Both the position numbers and the translations under genes were made by a program. 64,000 nt of DNA. Source: Aurantiochytrium sp. KH105 (lineage: Eukaryota; Sar; Bigyra; Thraustochytrida; Thraustochytriidae). Positions 48,476 through 58,934 of the stretch are shown one piece after another. Below the pieces are notes generated by a model. That model was not told the origin of the DNA, did no database searches, and saw only the letters and a program-made list of their open reading frames with translations. How positions within the stretch are numbered: the first letter of the stretch is position 1; each line of letters starts with the position of its first letter. Where the stretch lies: the NCBI GenBank assembly GCA_003116975.1, contig BGKB01000089.1:248001-312000 (forward strand), read 5' to 3'.

Positions 48476-50878
48476 ATGGCTGTCTCGACAACAACGGCAG
48501 GGCTAGGGAAAACCGCGACGACAACGACAATGACGACGACAAACACCACCGGCGTCCAGAATTCCTGGGCAGGAGCGTCTGCAGCAGGTGCACGACCGGC
48601 AATGCGTAGCATCGATGTGTCGCTGGCAGAGCTGCGCCGTGGCCGCGCAGACTTTCAGGAGATGCGTCGCGCAGCAAGGTCGCGTGCGAAACGTGCAGCG
48701 GCGCCCACAGAGAAGAAGGCGCCAGGCAGAGTCTTTGACGTGCAAAATGTGCAAGCCGACCAATCAAAGATCGTCGCGAACAAGGCAAACGCAAACACCA
48801 TCACAGCAACCTGCAACGGCAAGATTATATCAGACCGGGCGCTGTTGGCTGAGATTGCAGGAATTCGAGAAATGATCGCCAAACTCGAGACGCGCCACGA
48901 GGCACAGCGCCCACCCCCAGAGAGGCCCGCCAACGCCGAAGACGCCCACGTATTACGCACCGAGCTCCAGCACATCAAAGAGCAAATGGAGCAGCTGCGG
49001 CTCGCATCTCAACCCTCTCAGCTTGTGCCCGAACAGCCGCAGGCCGAGGAGAAAGCCACAGATCCGGCCAATGACCAGTCCAGCTTTCTCCTCCTCACGG
49101 CCAAGCTACGTTCGATCGAAGAACAAGAACAAAAAGCTAAGCAATCGGCTCAAGAATCATTAGAGCAAGCACAAGCTGCACGAGCGCAAGCAAACCTCAT
49201 TGAACTTCGTAACAAAGAGCTCGCGCAAGAGGTAGATGACATGAAACGGCAATTGCAAGGCGTCAAACTGCAAGGACGAGAAGAAATCGAGCGCATCACC
49301 GCGGCGCTCAGCGAGGCGCGCGGAAAACTTACCGCACGAGAGGCCGAGGAGCGGGGAGCCCAGGCCGCGCTTCAAAGTGTGCGTTTGCAAATTGCAAAAC
49401 TCATCCCATCCGTCAATAGGACACACTCGAAAACACCTTGGCGACACATGCTTTCCAGCGCCGGCAAAAGAGCGCGTACACCTGCAAACGATAACGAAGC
49501 GCCTGCTCGCGCGCTTGGAGACCTGCGAGGTCTATTGGATACACTACGCGTCGCCAAAGCTTCGGTTCGCGCAAAGGAAGCCAAAGTTCGCAAGAGTCAG
49601 GCGCAGATTGCAACGCTCGGCGGGCAATTGATCTCTCTTGAGCAAGTCCCTCTGGCGCATGCGCCGGGACCCCGACTGAAGGAGCTGCGGAAAGAGCTTC
49701 GCAATGCTCGCGGAAGCCTTGTTCGCGTTGCAGAGAGCACCTTGCAGCAAGGCGCACAGCTGCAAGAGGCCATCGATCGCATTCGTCTCTTGGAAGAATC
49801 GGAAACTTCCGAGTCGGAAAGCTTGGCAAAAACAGAAAAGCTGCGCGCCTTGAGCAAAACCTGCAAAGATACCAACGAGGCGTTAGCACGTAAACTGGAC
49901 GCTCTTCAGGCAACGAGGCGGCGAAATGAGGCCCGTTTCGAGCAAGAAATGGCGAACGTTTCCGCTGCTGTGGCAAGAACCAAGGCGTCCGCCTCAACGA
50001 AACGGTCCGAGGCTGCGCGACTTGTTTCTGAGCAACCTGGTCTCGAGCACCGCATCGCCACGCTGTACGCGGAGATTGAGGACGCCGAAGCTGCCTTACG
50101 AACAAGTGAAGAGCGCACTGCATCGCTCTCCTTCCGGGCCGAGTCGCTTGCTCGCATGACTGAGCACCTGGGAAAAGACCCGTGCGCGCGTTTGGATAAT
50201 CTTGAACGAAAGACTACACTTGCGGCAGCTGACGCGCGTGCTGCGCAGGAGGAAACAGCAGAAGTAAAGGCGCAGCTTAGCGCCGCCACGGGGCGTGGCG
50301 AAAGCCTGCGATCGTCGCAACAAGATGTGACTCGCGAAGTTCGCGGACTCTATGACGAAGCTGAGCGCCTGCGCGCGCAGCTCACCGAGCTCGCTGAAAA
50401 GGCAACCGGTATGGCTTCTTCGGCAGCGAAAGATCTTGCCGCGAGTGACGCAAGCGGCACACAGGGTAATTCAGAGAGCAAGCTGGCTTGGCAGCTCGAG
50501 GAGAGAGCCAGGCTCAAGGATGCGCTAAGCGTGCTTCGCGAACGTCTTCGGCACACGCAAGCGCAAGAGTCCGCACTCCAAGAGGAAACGGATGAACTTC
50601 GTGCCGCAGCCAAGAGGATGGGGGACCAAACCCGCGCGCACGCCGAGCAACTGAATGACCTGGAAACTGTTGCAAGTGAGAGCGACGCGCTACGGGGCCG
50701 CGTCGTCTCGTTGAGCCGCGAGGCTCGAGAATCGCAGCTGGAGCTGGGGCGCTTGCTCGATCTTGAAACGCGGCACAAGGCGAAGTTTGACGCCATCAAT
50801 GCCAGATTGGCCCAACTTCACAAACTTGTACAAAATTTGCAGCAACGTGACTATCATCGACAGGGTCTGCAGCCGTGA
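48476..50878 (+). CDS. Uncharacterised coiled-coil protein
   Basis: The first ATG is 48476-48478 (MAVSTTTAGLGK); an in-frame GTG lies just before it. The product has 800 residues. A Thr-rich N terminus (about 1-30) is followed by a basic helix (MRRAARSRAKRAA). Predicted coiled coil then runs from about 120 to 285 and from about 340 to the C terminus. The intervening region contains NRTHSKTPWRHML. Ala, Glu, Arg and Leu dominate. There is no motor, zinc or membrane segment. I do not recognise a family. The many flagellar and centrosomal neighbours make a cytoskeletal role possible, but that is context only. Confidence 0.75.
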   Translation: MAVSTTTAGLGKTATTTTMTTTNTTGVQNSWAGASAAGARPAMRSIDVSLAELRRGRADFQEMRRAARSRAKRAAAPTEKKAPGRVFDVQNVQADQSKIVANKANANTITATCNGKIISDRALLAEIAGIREMIAKLETRHEAQRPPPERPANAEDAHVLRTELQHIKEQMEQLRLASQPSQLVPEQPQAEEKATDPANDQSSFLLLTAKLRSIEEQEQKAKQSAQESLEQAQAARAQANLIELRNKELAQEVDDMKRQLQGVKLQGREEIERITAALSEARGKLTAREAEERGAQAALQSVRLQIAKLIPSVNRTHSKTPWRHMLSSAGKRARTPANDNEAPARALGDLRGLLDTLRVAKASVRAKEAKVRKSQAQIATLGGQLISLEQVPLAHAPGPRLKELRKELRNARGSLVRVAESTLQQGAQLQEAIDRIRLLEESETSESESLAKTEKLRALSKTCKDTNEALARKLDALQATRRRNEARFEQEMANVSAAVARTKASASTKRSEAARLVSEQPGLEHRIATLYAEIEDAEAALRTSEERTASLSFRAESLARMTEHLGKDPCARLDNLERKTTLAAADARAAQEETAEVKAQLSAATGRGESLRSSQQDVTREVRGLYDEAERLRAQLTELAEKATGMASSAAKDLAASDASGTQGNSESKLAWQLEERARLKDALSVLRERLRHTQAQESALQEETDELRAAAKRMGDQTRAHAEQLNDLETVASESDALRGRVVSLSREARESQLELGRLLDLETRHKAKFDAINARLAQLHKLVQNLQQRDYHRQGLQP

Positions 50879-51638
50879 GACTTGCGATTCGGCTTCTTTC
50901 TGACTTTTAGATGCTTGTTAACGCAAGACTTGTAAAATGAAGCGAGTTCCTTTGTCGTTCCTGACTATCGAGACTTGCTCTTGTTGCAAGCAGATGGAGC
51001 AAATGGGCGCATGTGGTCGGCAGAACCTATAGTGATCAGATTCCAGCAGAGCGATCATTTCTGGGATCTTACGGCAACAAGCAATCCTTTTTGGACACAC
51101 ACGATCCACGTCCATTTGCTTGTCGCCAGCAAAGTCCCCGGTGATCAGTGAATGCTGCAATCTTGTCAGCAATGTAATCGTTTGTATATTGTTACGGGAA
51201 CAAGCATTCAATTTTTGACACATACGGTTCACTTTAGTTTGCTTGTCTTGTCGCCAGCAAAGCCCCAAGCGATCAATGAATGTTGTAACCTTGTCAGCAA
51301 TGTGGTCGTTTCTAGGGTGTTATACGGCAACAAGTATTCAATTTTTGACATGACACAGACGGTTCGCTTTCGTTTGCTTTTCGCCAAGAAAGCCCCAAGT
51401 GACCTAGGAATGTTACAAACCAGAGCAACGCGAAGCTCTTCAGCACGACAAGATTATCTACAAAGTAGGAACGTGAGTCTCGTTCGACACAGAGAACGAC
51501 GATTTTATTTAGCCCATGGTAGGTATACTTGAAATGAAACACCTGAATAGACAGACACAGCGGGAGTGAGAAAGGACTGAGCGTCAGTCAGAAGAGAAGA
51601 GAACCTTGGAGCGACCGATGTAACGTCGAGTATTTCCG
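50879..51638. other. Convergent intergenic region with decayed tandem repeat
   Basis: A 760-bp spacer between the 3' ends of the coiled-coil gene (+) and the 7TM gene (-). Its main content is the approx. 130-bp degenerate tandem repeat listed separately. It is AT-richer than the flanking genes. Confidence 0.6.
51032..51425. repeat. Degenerate approx. 107-131-bp tandem repeat, three units plus a partial fourth
   Basis: Units start near 51032 (GTGATCAGATTCC), 51141 (GTGATCAGTGAATG), 51270 (CGATCAATGAATG) and 51399 (GTGACCTAGGAATG). Each full unit contains a version of GGCAACAAG, ATTCAATTTTTGACAC and TTGCTTGTCGCCAGCAAAG. Translated on minus, units one and two keep DKQ-x2-V-x-R-x-C-x-K-x2-AC-x-R, and unit three keeps part of it. 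It may be a relic of a repeat-containing coding sequence, a repeated 3' UTR element, or plain satellite DNA. Confidence 0.8.
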
Positions 51639-53084
51639 TCATGCTTCATCTTTATGTCCAGGATTCGACATCGAAAATGCAGCATGCGAGGGCGCTGTGA
51701 GAGGCGCTTCAGATGGCGGCTCAATTGGGGCCATTGGCTGCAGCGCAGCGGATTGTCGAAAGCCTGGAGACATTGCTTTGCCGCGGGATGCTCCACTACC
51801 TTGACCGCGGTTGGCCTCATCGCGCCGGCGCTCCAGGGCGCACACATTCCGGCACATGTAAAAGACGACTGACGCAACGCTAAAGAGCTCAAAATAGGCC
51901 ATGAGGTCGCTGGTGATTGCCGACACACAGTGACTGCTGCCAGGCCGACAGAGCTCACGCGAGCCATAGACGACACCAAGGATAGAATAAATGGCGGTGG
52001 CGGTGAAGAGTCCAGCAAGCGAAAGGATGATTTGGATGCCCGTTCTTCGAATCTTTTCCAGGAGTTCGACGTACTCGTCCTTGCGCTCGCGCCGTTGCGT
52101 TGTAGTCAATTTTTCGAGTGAGTTCTTTCGCGTCCGCGTCCGCTTCAACGAAGGAGCCGCGCCTACTTTGTCCTTGACGCGTGCCGTCATGGTTCCAATC
52201 CTCGTGTGCGCCACGTTTTCGAAATCTTGCTTGCCGTTGTCGTCGTCGGCGGCGTCGCATTCTTCGACATCAGCTGCATCGTCGCCAGGAAGGCTGCCGG
52301 TCTCAGGATCTTCGGATACCTTGCTTCCAACCGACGAGGACAAGTGCGGGAGGAAAGGTTTCGAGCCGTCGAGGAAGCCGATGAGCTTGGTCATGTTGAT
52401 TGCACCAAAGATAAAGGTGCAAATGATGATGAAAATGAAGGGCAGGCTCAGCAGCGCCGCGAGCGAGGCGGATGTTTTGGCAACTGCAAAGGTGAGCACG
52501 CAAACGAAACAGAACTCGAAAAGATACACGCTCCTCGCATAGCCGCCCCAGATGGAATCTGTGTTTCTGTAGAGCATACGTGCGGACTTGCGCGCGATCT
52601 CGAGCCAGAGGATGGACACATTGAGCATGCCGAGCGTAGAGAAGACAGTGGCGACGGCCAGGGTGAATTTTTCCGCAAGCAGTACCGGATGCAGACGGAG
52701 TTCGGATCCAGGAAAGGTGACAGTGTTGTACTGCGGCGTGAGAATCACGGTCAGCGTACTAATGCGCCAGACGATAATGCCCAGGAGCGCGATGAGCGTA
52801 AAGATGAGGGTGGCGGAGTTGAGTCCCCAGCGGGTCTGCCCGGGGATGTGAAAGAGGCGCCAGAGCGCGCGCACATTGGTCATGAAGACTGGCAGCGCCA
52901 GCGCCAAGCAGACGCTAACCAGAGAGATATACACATAGCCCTGCGTGGTGAGGTCCTGGCAGTCGTCTCCCGTCCAGCCGAAGAAGCCCTCGCAGGCGCA
53001 CAAGGACTCGCCCTCTGGCAACCAGGTCACGTTCACGTAGCACGAGGTGGTGCCGGGGCAGTCGAAGTCCTTTTCGCACTCCAT
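51639..53084 (-). CDS. EGF-like / seven-transmembrane receptor-like protein
   Basis: The 481-residue protein has an N-terminal domain of about 48 residues with six Cys (3, 9, 15, 29, 31, 42) and an EGF-like pattern ending CACEGFFGWTGDDC. Seven hydrophobic segments follow at about 49-68, 88-107, 138-160, 185-204, 208-230, 349-372 and 394-413. The 118-residue loop between segments five and six is hydrophilic, with an acidic patch and a basic patch (RTRTRKNSLEKL). The C-terminal tail is about 65 residues. No cleavable signal peptide is evident; the ATG at 53082-53084 is the only good start. The topology fits a GPCR with a large third intracellular loop, but I see no class-defining motif such as DRY or NPxxY. 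Confidence 0.8.
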   Translation of the reverse strand: MECEKDFDCPGTTSCYVNVTWLPEGESLCACEGFFGWTGDDCQDLTTQGYVYISLVSVCLALALPVFMTNVRALWRLFHIPGQTRWGLNSATLIFTLIALLGIIVWRISTLTVILTPQYNTVTFPGSELRLHPVLLAEKFTLAVATVFSTLGMLNVSILWLEIARKSARMLYRNTDSIWGGYARSVYLFEFCFVCVLTFAVAKTSASLAALLSLPFIFIIICTFIFGAINMTKLIGFLDGSKPFLPHLSSSVGSKVSEDPETGSLPGDDAADVEECDAADDDNGKQDFENVAHTRIGTMTARVKDKVGAAPSLKRTRTRKNSLEKLTTTQRRERKDEYVELLEKIRRTGIQIILSLAGLFTATAIYSILGVVYGSRELCRPGSSHCVSAITSDLMAYFELFSVASVVFYMCRNVCALERRRDEANRGQGSGASRGKAMSPGFRQSAALQPMAPIEPPSEAPLTAPSHAAFSMSNPGHKDEA

Positions 53085-55303
53085 GGCTGCGGTCGACGTC
53101 TCGAGGGCGCAGGCGCGGACTCGAGCGTCTCGGTCGGTCTTGGGTCCTCGGGCCGGAGGAGCAGGAGCGAGCTCGGCCAGGGCTTTGCTGCCTGGCTGCC
53201 TGGCTGCCTACTGTCTGTTGACGAGGCCGCTCGCTCTATAGGGCAGGCCCCGGATCGTTGTCGCTCGACGGCGCGTGCGTGCACTTCCGTCCTGCAAACC
53301 AACGCGCCCAGGCAGGACGAAAGGGCCGTGCCTCCGAGGCCGGGACTGCTCCGGTCTCCAGCAGCTAGCTAGCTACACAGAGGCACGCAGGCACACGCGC
53401 CGCCACACACGCAGGCACGCACAACACACGCAAGCACGCACAACACACGCAGGCCGCGGGCGGCACGGCCTGCGTCTTCCTCGCGGTGCTGCGCTTGGGG
53501 TGGTTTGGCTTGCCGGTTGCTTGTCTTGGTCGTTTGCTTTCTTGGTTGCTTGCTTTCTTGCTTCAAGATGTGGCTTTTTTGCTCGGCGGTGTGGCTCTGC
53601 TCACTTGCTTGCTGCGGCTGCTGGCTGATGTGAGTGAGTGGAGTGCGTCGCGGCCGCGGTGGCCGTCGTCGGCGTCGCAGCCCCAGGCGGCACCAAGGCC
53701 TGGTCTTCCCGCCTTCGTTCGGCTTCCGCTCCTTGAAGCCTGCAGCTGGCCGTAGCCTCCTTGCACGATGTGCACACGGCCCTCGCAGCAGCGGCACGGC
53801 TAAAAGCCCTGCTTCGCGGCCGCAACACAAGCAGCGGCGGCGGCAAGGGGCCGACGGTGTTGCATTCGATACGGCAGTAGTGCAGCTGGCTGCTGCTGCT
53901 GTAGAGAGAGCGAGCGAGCGAGCGAGCGAGCGAACGAGAGAGCACGTGTGCGAGTGCGCGCGTGCACGCGCCGCCCGCCGCTGCGGCTGCTTCCGCCACG
54001 CACGTGTGTGGACAACCCCAAAAAAGAGGCGCTACACACTACTGGCAAAGAGCGGAAGCAAGGAGGTGTGTGCGCGCACGTGCGCGCAAGAGAGTGTGCA
54101 CTCAGCGCTGGTTCTGGTCCTTGAACAGTGAGTTCCGACCGCAGGCAGGCCGCCTGTGCTCGTGCTCCCCCTCCTCCTCCGGCGTTCCGACGCGGCGCGG
54201 ACCGTCCCGTTCCGGCCCGCGGTATGGGAAAGATCAGCGTCCCCTAGCACTGCCGCTGCCGCTGGCAACAGCGGTAGCAACAGCGGTAGCGGCCGGAGAG
54301 GGGTGAGTAGGAAGGTTTTCGCCCACGAAGGCGGGGCGCGTGCCGCGCGCATTCCTCTTCTGTAAATACTTGGACATTTGGCGCCCCCATGAAAGGTCAC
54401 CCAGCAGCGAGAGCGGATCGCGAGTCCGGGTCCAGGATCTGTGAGTCCGAGTCGAGTCTTCGTGTCCAGTTATCCAGCTTGGCAGCGGCCGCTCAGGAGA
54501 AGCTGCCACCGCCGTCGCTGGCGTAGCCGCTGCCGCCGCTGCCGCTCCTCGTCTTCGGGTCGGCCTTCGAGGACTCACTGTCAGAAGATTGTTTGTTATT
54601 GTTACTTGCAGTTCGCCGTGCGTCCTGCCCCTCGCAACCTCCCCCCCTTGGGCCGCTTCGACCTGCGCTTCTCGCCAGCAGCAGTAGCAGCAGCCAGGTT
54701 GCAACGCGAGGTTGCGTTGCGACTGCGCTGTCGAAAACACTTCCCGTCGCCGCTGCCTTGAGCTGCAGCTGCCGCGGCGACTTCGCGCGAAGCAGACGCG
54801 CACGCGGGAGGCTCCGGCCCGCACGTGCCTGCCGCGCTGCGATCTCTACCCGACTCCTAGCTACTGCTAGCTGCGGCTGCAGCAGGCAGGCCTGCAGCTG
54901 GGCCGCCTCGTCGCCGTGCTTGGAAAGGGCGGGATGTAATTCGCAAGAGCCCCGCCGCTGCCGGTGAAGGGAGAAACTGGACACGCGGCAGCGGCCGGGA
55001 GAAGATGCAGGTTGGCCTCGGGGGCCACGGAGATTGGATGCAGCCTGGTCTGCCTCGGCCGGCTGCCCGTCGTGTCAAGCTGCGTGCCATCATGGTGCAC
55101 GCATGCCATCTGAGCGAGATCGGGCAGGCAGGCAGTCGTCAGACGTGGCGCGCGCCCTGGTCAGCCCGGACGCCGAAAGCAGTTCGCAATTGCAGGATCG
55201 ACGGGATCGATCGATTGATCATTGGGCATCTCCACGGTGATCGGGGAGTCCATCTCCAGCGGCGGCGGCAGGAGACCAGCACCAGCGGCGGCCGCGGGCG
55301 AAG
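53085..55303. other. 2.2-kb divergent GC-rich intergenic region
   Basis: It separates the 7TM gene (-) and the RCC1-type gene (+). Simple repeats include (CTAG)n at about 53365-53376, a 19-bp repeat GCACGCACAACACACGCA at 53415 and 53434, and (GAGC)n at about 53907-53935. The rest is GC-rich with stop-poor frames on both strands that show no family. Confidence 0.55.
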
Positions 55304-57754
55304 ATGAAGACCTTGGAGGCGGCAGCGCTCGTGGTTTTGGGCGCGGCGACGTTTGGGGTCAAGAGCGCGAGCGCGCAGACGCCCGTGGTGGCGACGGAGA
55401 TCACCTGCGGCTGGGACCACGTCTGCGTGCTCACCGATGACAACCGCGTAAAGTGCTTTGGAAGCGGCGCGAACGGCCAGCTCGGGTATGACGATACGGC
55501 AGACAGAACTGCAGACGCCACGCTGCCGTATGTGGAATTGCCACAGTCTGTCAAGCACGTCTCGGCGGGAAACGGACACACGTGCGCGACTCTCGTCGAT
55601 GGTACGGGCGTCTGCTGGGGCCTCAACGATGTCAATCAGCTCGGCGATTCCGTTTCAGCAATGGCCGTGAACCCCATGGCGCAGCCAATTATCACCGCGG
55701 GAGCCCAGATTGAAAAAATCGAAGCCTTTGATGGTAACTCCTGCATTCTGGCCCAGGACGGGACAGTTAGCTGCTTCGGCAAACCTGAAGGTCTTGGGAC
55801 CTGCGCCACTACCAACAAACTTGCACCCGGAGATGCCATTACCTTTGCGTCTGCCATGACCTCCATCGCAGATATTGCTCGCTCTCGAAACGGACTATGT
55901 GCAAAGGACGGAAACGAGCTCATTCAATGTTTCGGAGACAACACGTACGGCCAACTCGGCATTGGGTCAACAGACAATGTAGGTGACGGCACAGTGGTGC
56001 CTTGCGTAAATGTGGATAGTACGGCTCCGCTAAATTTCCCTGCCCAGGGAGCTGGCAATGACTTCACCCCAGAAGGCCTTTCGTCTTCGCTCGGAACGAC
56101 GAGCTGCGCCTTCGCCTATAATGGCGAGGGTACCTGTTGGGGCTGGAATGCTGATGGCCAGCTCGGCCAAGAATCTAACGAAGAGTTCGTTGGCGACGAC
56201 GTTGGAGAGATGAATACACTGGCTTATCTCGTTAGACCGTCTGGAACAATTCAAAAGCTAGTTGGCGGCAATACTCATTCGTGCATGCTTGACGACTCGA
56301 ACGCAATCTACTGTTGGGGTGACCATACAAATCTCTTTGGTTACGGCGCAGACGTAGGATTAAGCGTGGGCGACATGACGTCGCTGGCCCCGGTGGACTT
56401 TGGTAGTGGTGCTGGCTCTCCAATGGACGTCTGCGTCGGCCCGACGTACACTTGCGTACTTCTCGACGATGGCACGCCAAGGTGCTGGGGGAGCATTCCA
56501 TCTATAGGCGCTGACCCGACAGTGGCAATGTCGCTTGGAAACATTCCTACATCGGCCCCGACCACGTCCACCTCCACACCTGCACCTGGACCGGGGCCCT
56601 CCCCGACCACACCCAGTCCGACATTTTCCTTTGGTCCCATCCCGCCTCTCGAGGGCGTTGACCTCGAGGACGAGCGCAAGATTGGCGGCGAACAGCTTAT
56701 TGTGGGGGGAATCATTGTGTCACTTGTCGTTGTCGTAATTGGATCGAGTATCACAACAAGTAGCATGGCTGCGTCGGGCGGGCTCGCCTCTGGTGCCGCC
56801 AAAGCGGGCTCGAGCTTGGACGCAATGGATGTCCTCGAAGAGGCTGCAAGGGAAAAGTCGGAAGAATCTGCTGAGGAAAAAGCAAAAAGTTCCGCGTTGT
56901 ACGTTTTCATTTCTCAGACCTCTTTTGATCTTTCGCGCATTCTACTCGTGGGCGCCGCTGTCTTCGCTCTGTACAATGCCTGGACTCTCATGCAATCTCT
57001 GACTACTGAGCTTGGCGCACTACGAGCCGAGGATTCGACGATTGCCGACATTGCGCTCAATGGCTCGCAAACGGCCTCACAAATTGCATCCGCGCTTGGC
57101 ATGCAGCCCAAGAACGGAGTCTCGTCGGGGCAGTTTCTCGACCTGTGCGATCTCGACGAGCGCGTTTGCGTTCAAGGGGATGAGCTGGGTCTTGTAGACT
57201 ACTTCTACGTTCAGATGCGGGGCGATCTCGCGCTACCCCTGACATTGGTTCTGGCCGCTGTTGGCGTTGAACTCCTCGTCACGCTTGCAGAGACCATTCT
57301 CTGGGCCAGAAGCAAATGTGTCGCAGTGAACAAGTCTGGCCGCGTGCCTGGAGATCTGCCCATTCCAGTGCTCGTGTTCACGCTTTCAGCGACTTTGGGT
57401 CTTCTCGCTGCTGCCTGTGGACTCTACTTTACGGCCGGACCCGTGTCCTTCGACGCAGTAGCATGGTTGGACAATGGCACTGCAGTTGCTGCATACACGG
57501 TACCATACGAGATTGACACGGACACGTATATCACGTCTTTTGCATGTCCGTCGTCAGCTCTCGAGCCTTGCACTCTTGATGGGACCTGGTATGAAGCCAC
57601 GAACGAACGCATTGCCGACTATGGTTTCGTAAGTGGCGTCATCATCGCAATCGCTCTAGCCGTCAAGGATGTCTTTAGCATCGCGCGTCGCGTGTGCTGC
57701 TCCCGCAAGTCCTCCGCGGCGAGTGCCCAGACAATGAGCGCGCCAACACTTTGA
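55304..57754 (+). CDS. Secreted-type RCC1 beta-propeller membrane protein
   Basis: The 816-residue protein begins with a signal peptide (about 1-24, ...VKSASAQ). Residues about 30-415 hold seven RCC1-like blades with the pattern of a Cys pair around the strand core (GWDHVCVLTDDNRVKCFG, HTCATLVDGTGVCWG, SCAFAYNGEGTCWGWNADG, YTCVLLDDGTPRCWGS). The paired Cys are typical of extracellular RCC1 domains. A Pro/Thr-rich spacer (about 420-450) leads to hydrophobic segments at about 463-482, 545-566, 642-665, 687-711 and 771-790. This gives an extracellular propeller on a multi-pass membrane base. Classical RCC1 is a nuclear Ran exchange factor, but the signal peptide and disulphide pattern argue against that role. 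Ligand and function are unknown. Confidence 0.85.
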   Translation: MKTLEAAALVVLGAATFGVKSASAQTPVVATEITCGWDHVCVLTDDNRVKCFGSGANGQLGYDDTADRTADATLPYVELPQSVKHVSAGNGHTCATLVDGTGVCWGLNDVNQLGDSVSAMAVNPMAQPIITAGAQIEKIEAFDGNSCILAQDGTVSCFGKPEGLGTCATTNKLAPGDAITFASAMTSIADIARSRNGLCAKDGNELIQCFGDNTYGQLGIGSTDNVGDGTVVPCVNVDSTAPLNFPAQGAGNDFTPEGLSSSLGTTSCAFAYNGEGTCWGWNADGQLGQESNEEFVGDDVGEMNTLAYLVRPSGTIQKLVGGNTHSCMLDDSNAIYCWGDHTNLFGYGADVGLSVGDMTSLAPVDFGSGAGSPMDVCVGPTYTCVLLDDGTPRCWGSIPSIGADPTVAMSLGNIPTSAPTTSTSTPAPGPGPSPTTPSPTFSFGPIPPLEGVDLEDERKIGGEQLIVGGIIVSLVVVVIGSSITTSSMAASGGLASGAAKAGSSLDAMDVLEEAAREKSEESAEEKAKSSALYVFISQTSFDLSRILLVGAAVFALYNAWTLMQSLTTELGALRAEDSTIADIALNGSQTASQIASALGMQPKNGVSSGQFLDLCDLDERVCVQGDELGLVDYFYVQMRGDLALPLTLVLAAVGVELLVTLAETILWARSKCVAVNKSGRVPGDLPIPVLVFTLSATLGLLAAACGLYFTAGPVSFDAVAWLDNGTAVAAYTVPYEIDTDTYITSFACPSSALEPCTLDGTWYEATNERIADYGFVSGVIIAIALAVKDVFSIARRVCCSRKSSAASAQTMSAPTL

Positions 57755-58424
57755 TCATTCGTCGTTTGTCAGGCCACTCGCTCTTGATTTTGATATTTTA
57801 GTCATTGTTCTTCTCGTGTTTTGTTGTTTCTCCTTTTGCGCAATTTTTCCCTTTGTTCGTTTGCCTTTTGTTTTCGTTCTCTCTTGCGAACAACATGCGA
57901 TTCGTGAGCACCTTATTCTTATCGAGTCCAAAAGATCAAATTATCCCCTCTTGAGCCATCACATCTTTTCTCCAGCTGCCCGATTGCGTATGTTTCTCCT
58001 CCCCGCCGTTTCATATCCAGTCTTCACAAAAACGACGTCAGAACGCGTGCTTTCCCTCAGGCTCTTCATTCTCCCCTTCGGACATCCACCGTCGCCGGCC
58101 TTGCCGTCGTGGTCCCCGTCGAGGTCGAGCAAGAGGAGAAGGGGGTGTATCTTGGGAAGCGCGCGCAGTTCGTCCTTGGCCAGCTAAGCGGGAGGGAACG
58201 CCCGCGAGGTGCCCCTGGTTCCCAGCGTACCCCCGCAAGCGCTTGGCTGCAAAGCCGCAACAGAGGGCGCGCGGCCTCCAATCGCACGCGGCGACGACGG
58301 CTCGCGAGGCGCGCGCGCGAGCAGACGGGAGGCGGGGCAGCGCGGCAGAGGCGCCGCGCGCGACGCTCGCGGAAAGGCGGCGCGCAGAGGGCGCCGCGGA
58401 GAAAAGAGTCGTTGCGCGAGGACG
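57755..58424. other. Intergenic region, RCC1-type gene / mL40-like gene
   Basis: A 670-bp spacer between two plus-strand genes. The first 280 bp are T-rich (3' UTR-like, for example 57785-57850) and the last 250 bp are GC-rich promoter-like sequence. The frame of the next gene is open upstream to 58209, but without conserved content. Confidence 0.5.
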
Positions 58425-58934
58425 ATGATGATGATGCTCGCGGCAGGCCACGCCGCGCGGCGCAGCGGCCGACGCGGCGGCGCGCTGGGCGCCCGGTGGA
58501 CGCAGGCGGCGCTCGCGGAAGAGGCGCAGAGCGCTGGCGTCGAGATGCAGAGCCCGCAGCAGCAGCGCGGCTTTGCCAAGAAGAAGAAGAAGTCCTCGAG
58601 CGCGAAGAAGGTCAACTCGGACCTGCCCCAGGCCGCCAGGCCCGAGGACGAGATGCTCGTGCGCATGCTCACCGCGCAGCCGCGAAATGAAAAGCCCGAG
58701 TTTTCAGAGGAAGAGCTGCTGCGCAGGGAAGTCATTGCGAAGCGCTACGCGAAGATGACCCAGCTTCGCGATAAATATGACGACGCCGAAGTGGGCCGCC
58801 GCGCCGCGCTCCAAGACTTTGCGCTCATGGCGCTTCCCTCGCAGGAGGAGCGCGACATTGCGCTCAAGGACCCTGCTTTTAATCCGCCCATGCACCGGCA
58901 AATATGGACCTGGACTCCACCAAGGGAAATCTAG
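58425..58934 (+). CDS. Probable mitochondrial ribosomal protein mL40
   Basis: I start at the first of four Met codons at 58425, giving 169 residues with an Arg/Ala-rich amphipathic N terminus (MMMMLAAGHAARRSGRR), as expected for a mitochondrial targeting sequence. A Lys-rich stretch (AKKKKKSSSAKK) follows. The conserved part is the C-terminal helix EELLRREVIAKRYAKMTQL with the downstream ALPSQEERDIAL and terminal Trp-Thr-Pro-Pro. This resembles the mL40/MRP-L28 family, where a helix of the type RRELIHRAW is followed by a short tail ending in TxxPP. The match is by pattern only. Another small mitochondrial large-subunit protein is possible. Confidence 0.55.
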   Translation: MMMMLAAGHAARRSGRRGGALGARWTQAALAEEAQSAGVEMQSPQQQRGFAKKKKKSSSAKKVNSDLPQAARPEDEMLVRMLTAQPRNEKPEFSEEELLRREVIAKRYAKMTQLRDKYDDAEVGRRAALQDFALMALPSQEERDIALKDPAFNPPMHRQIWTWTPPREI

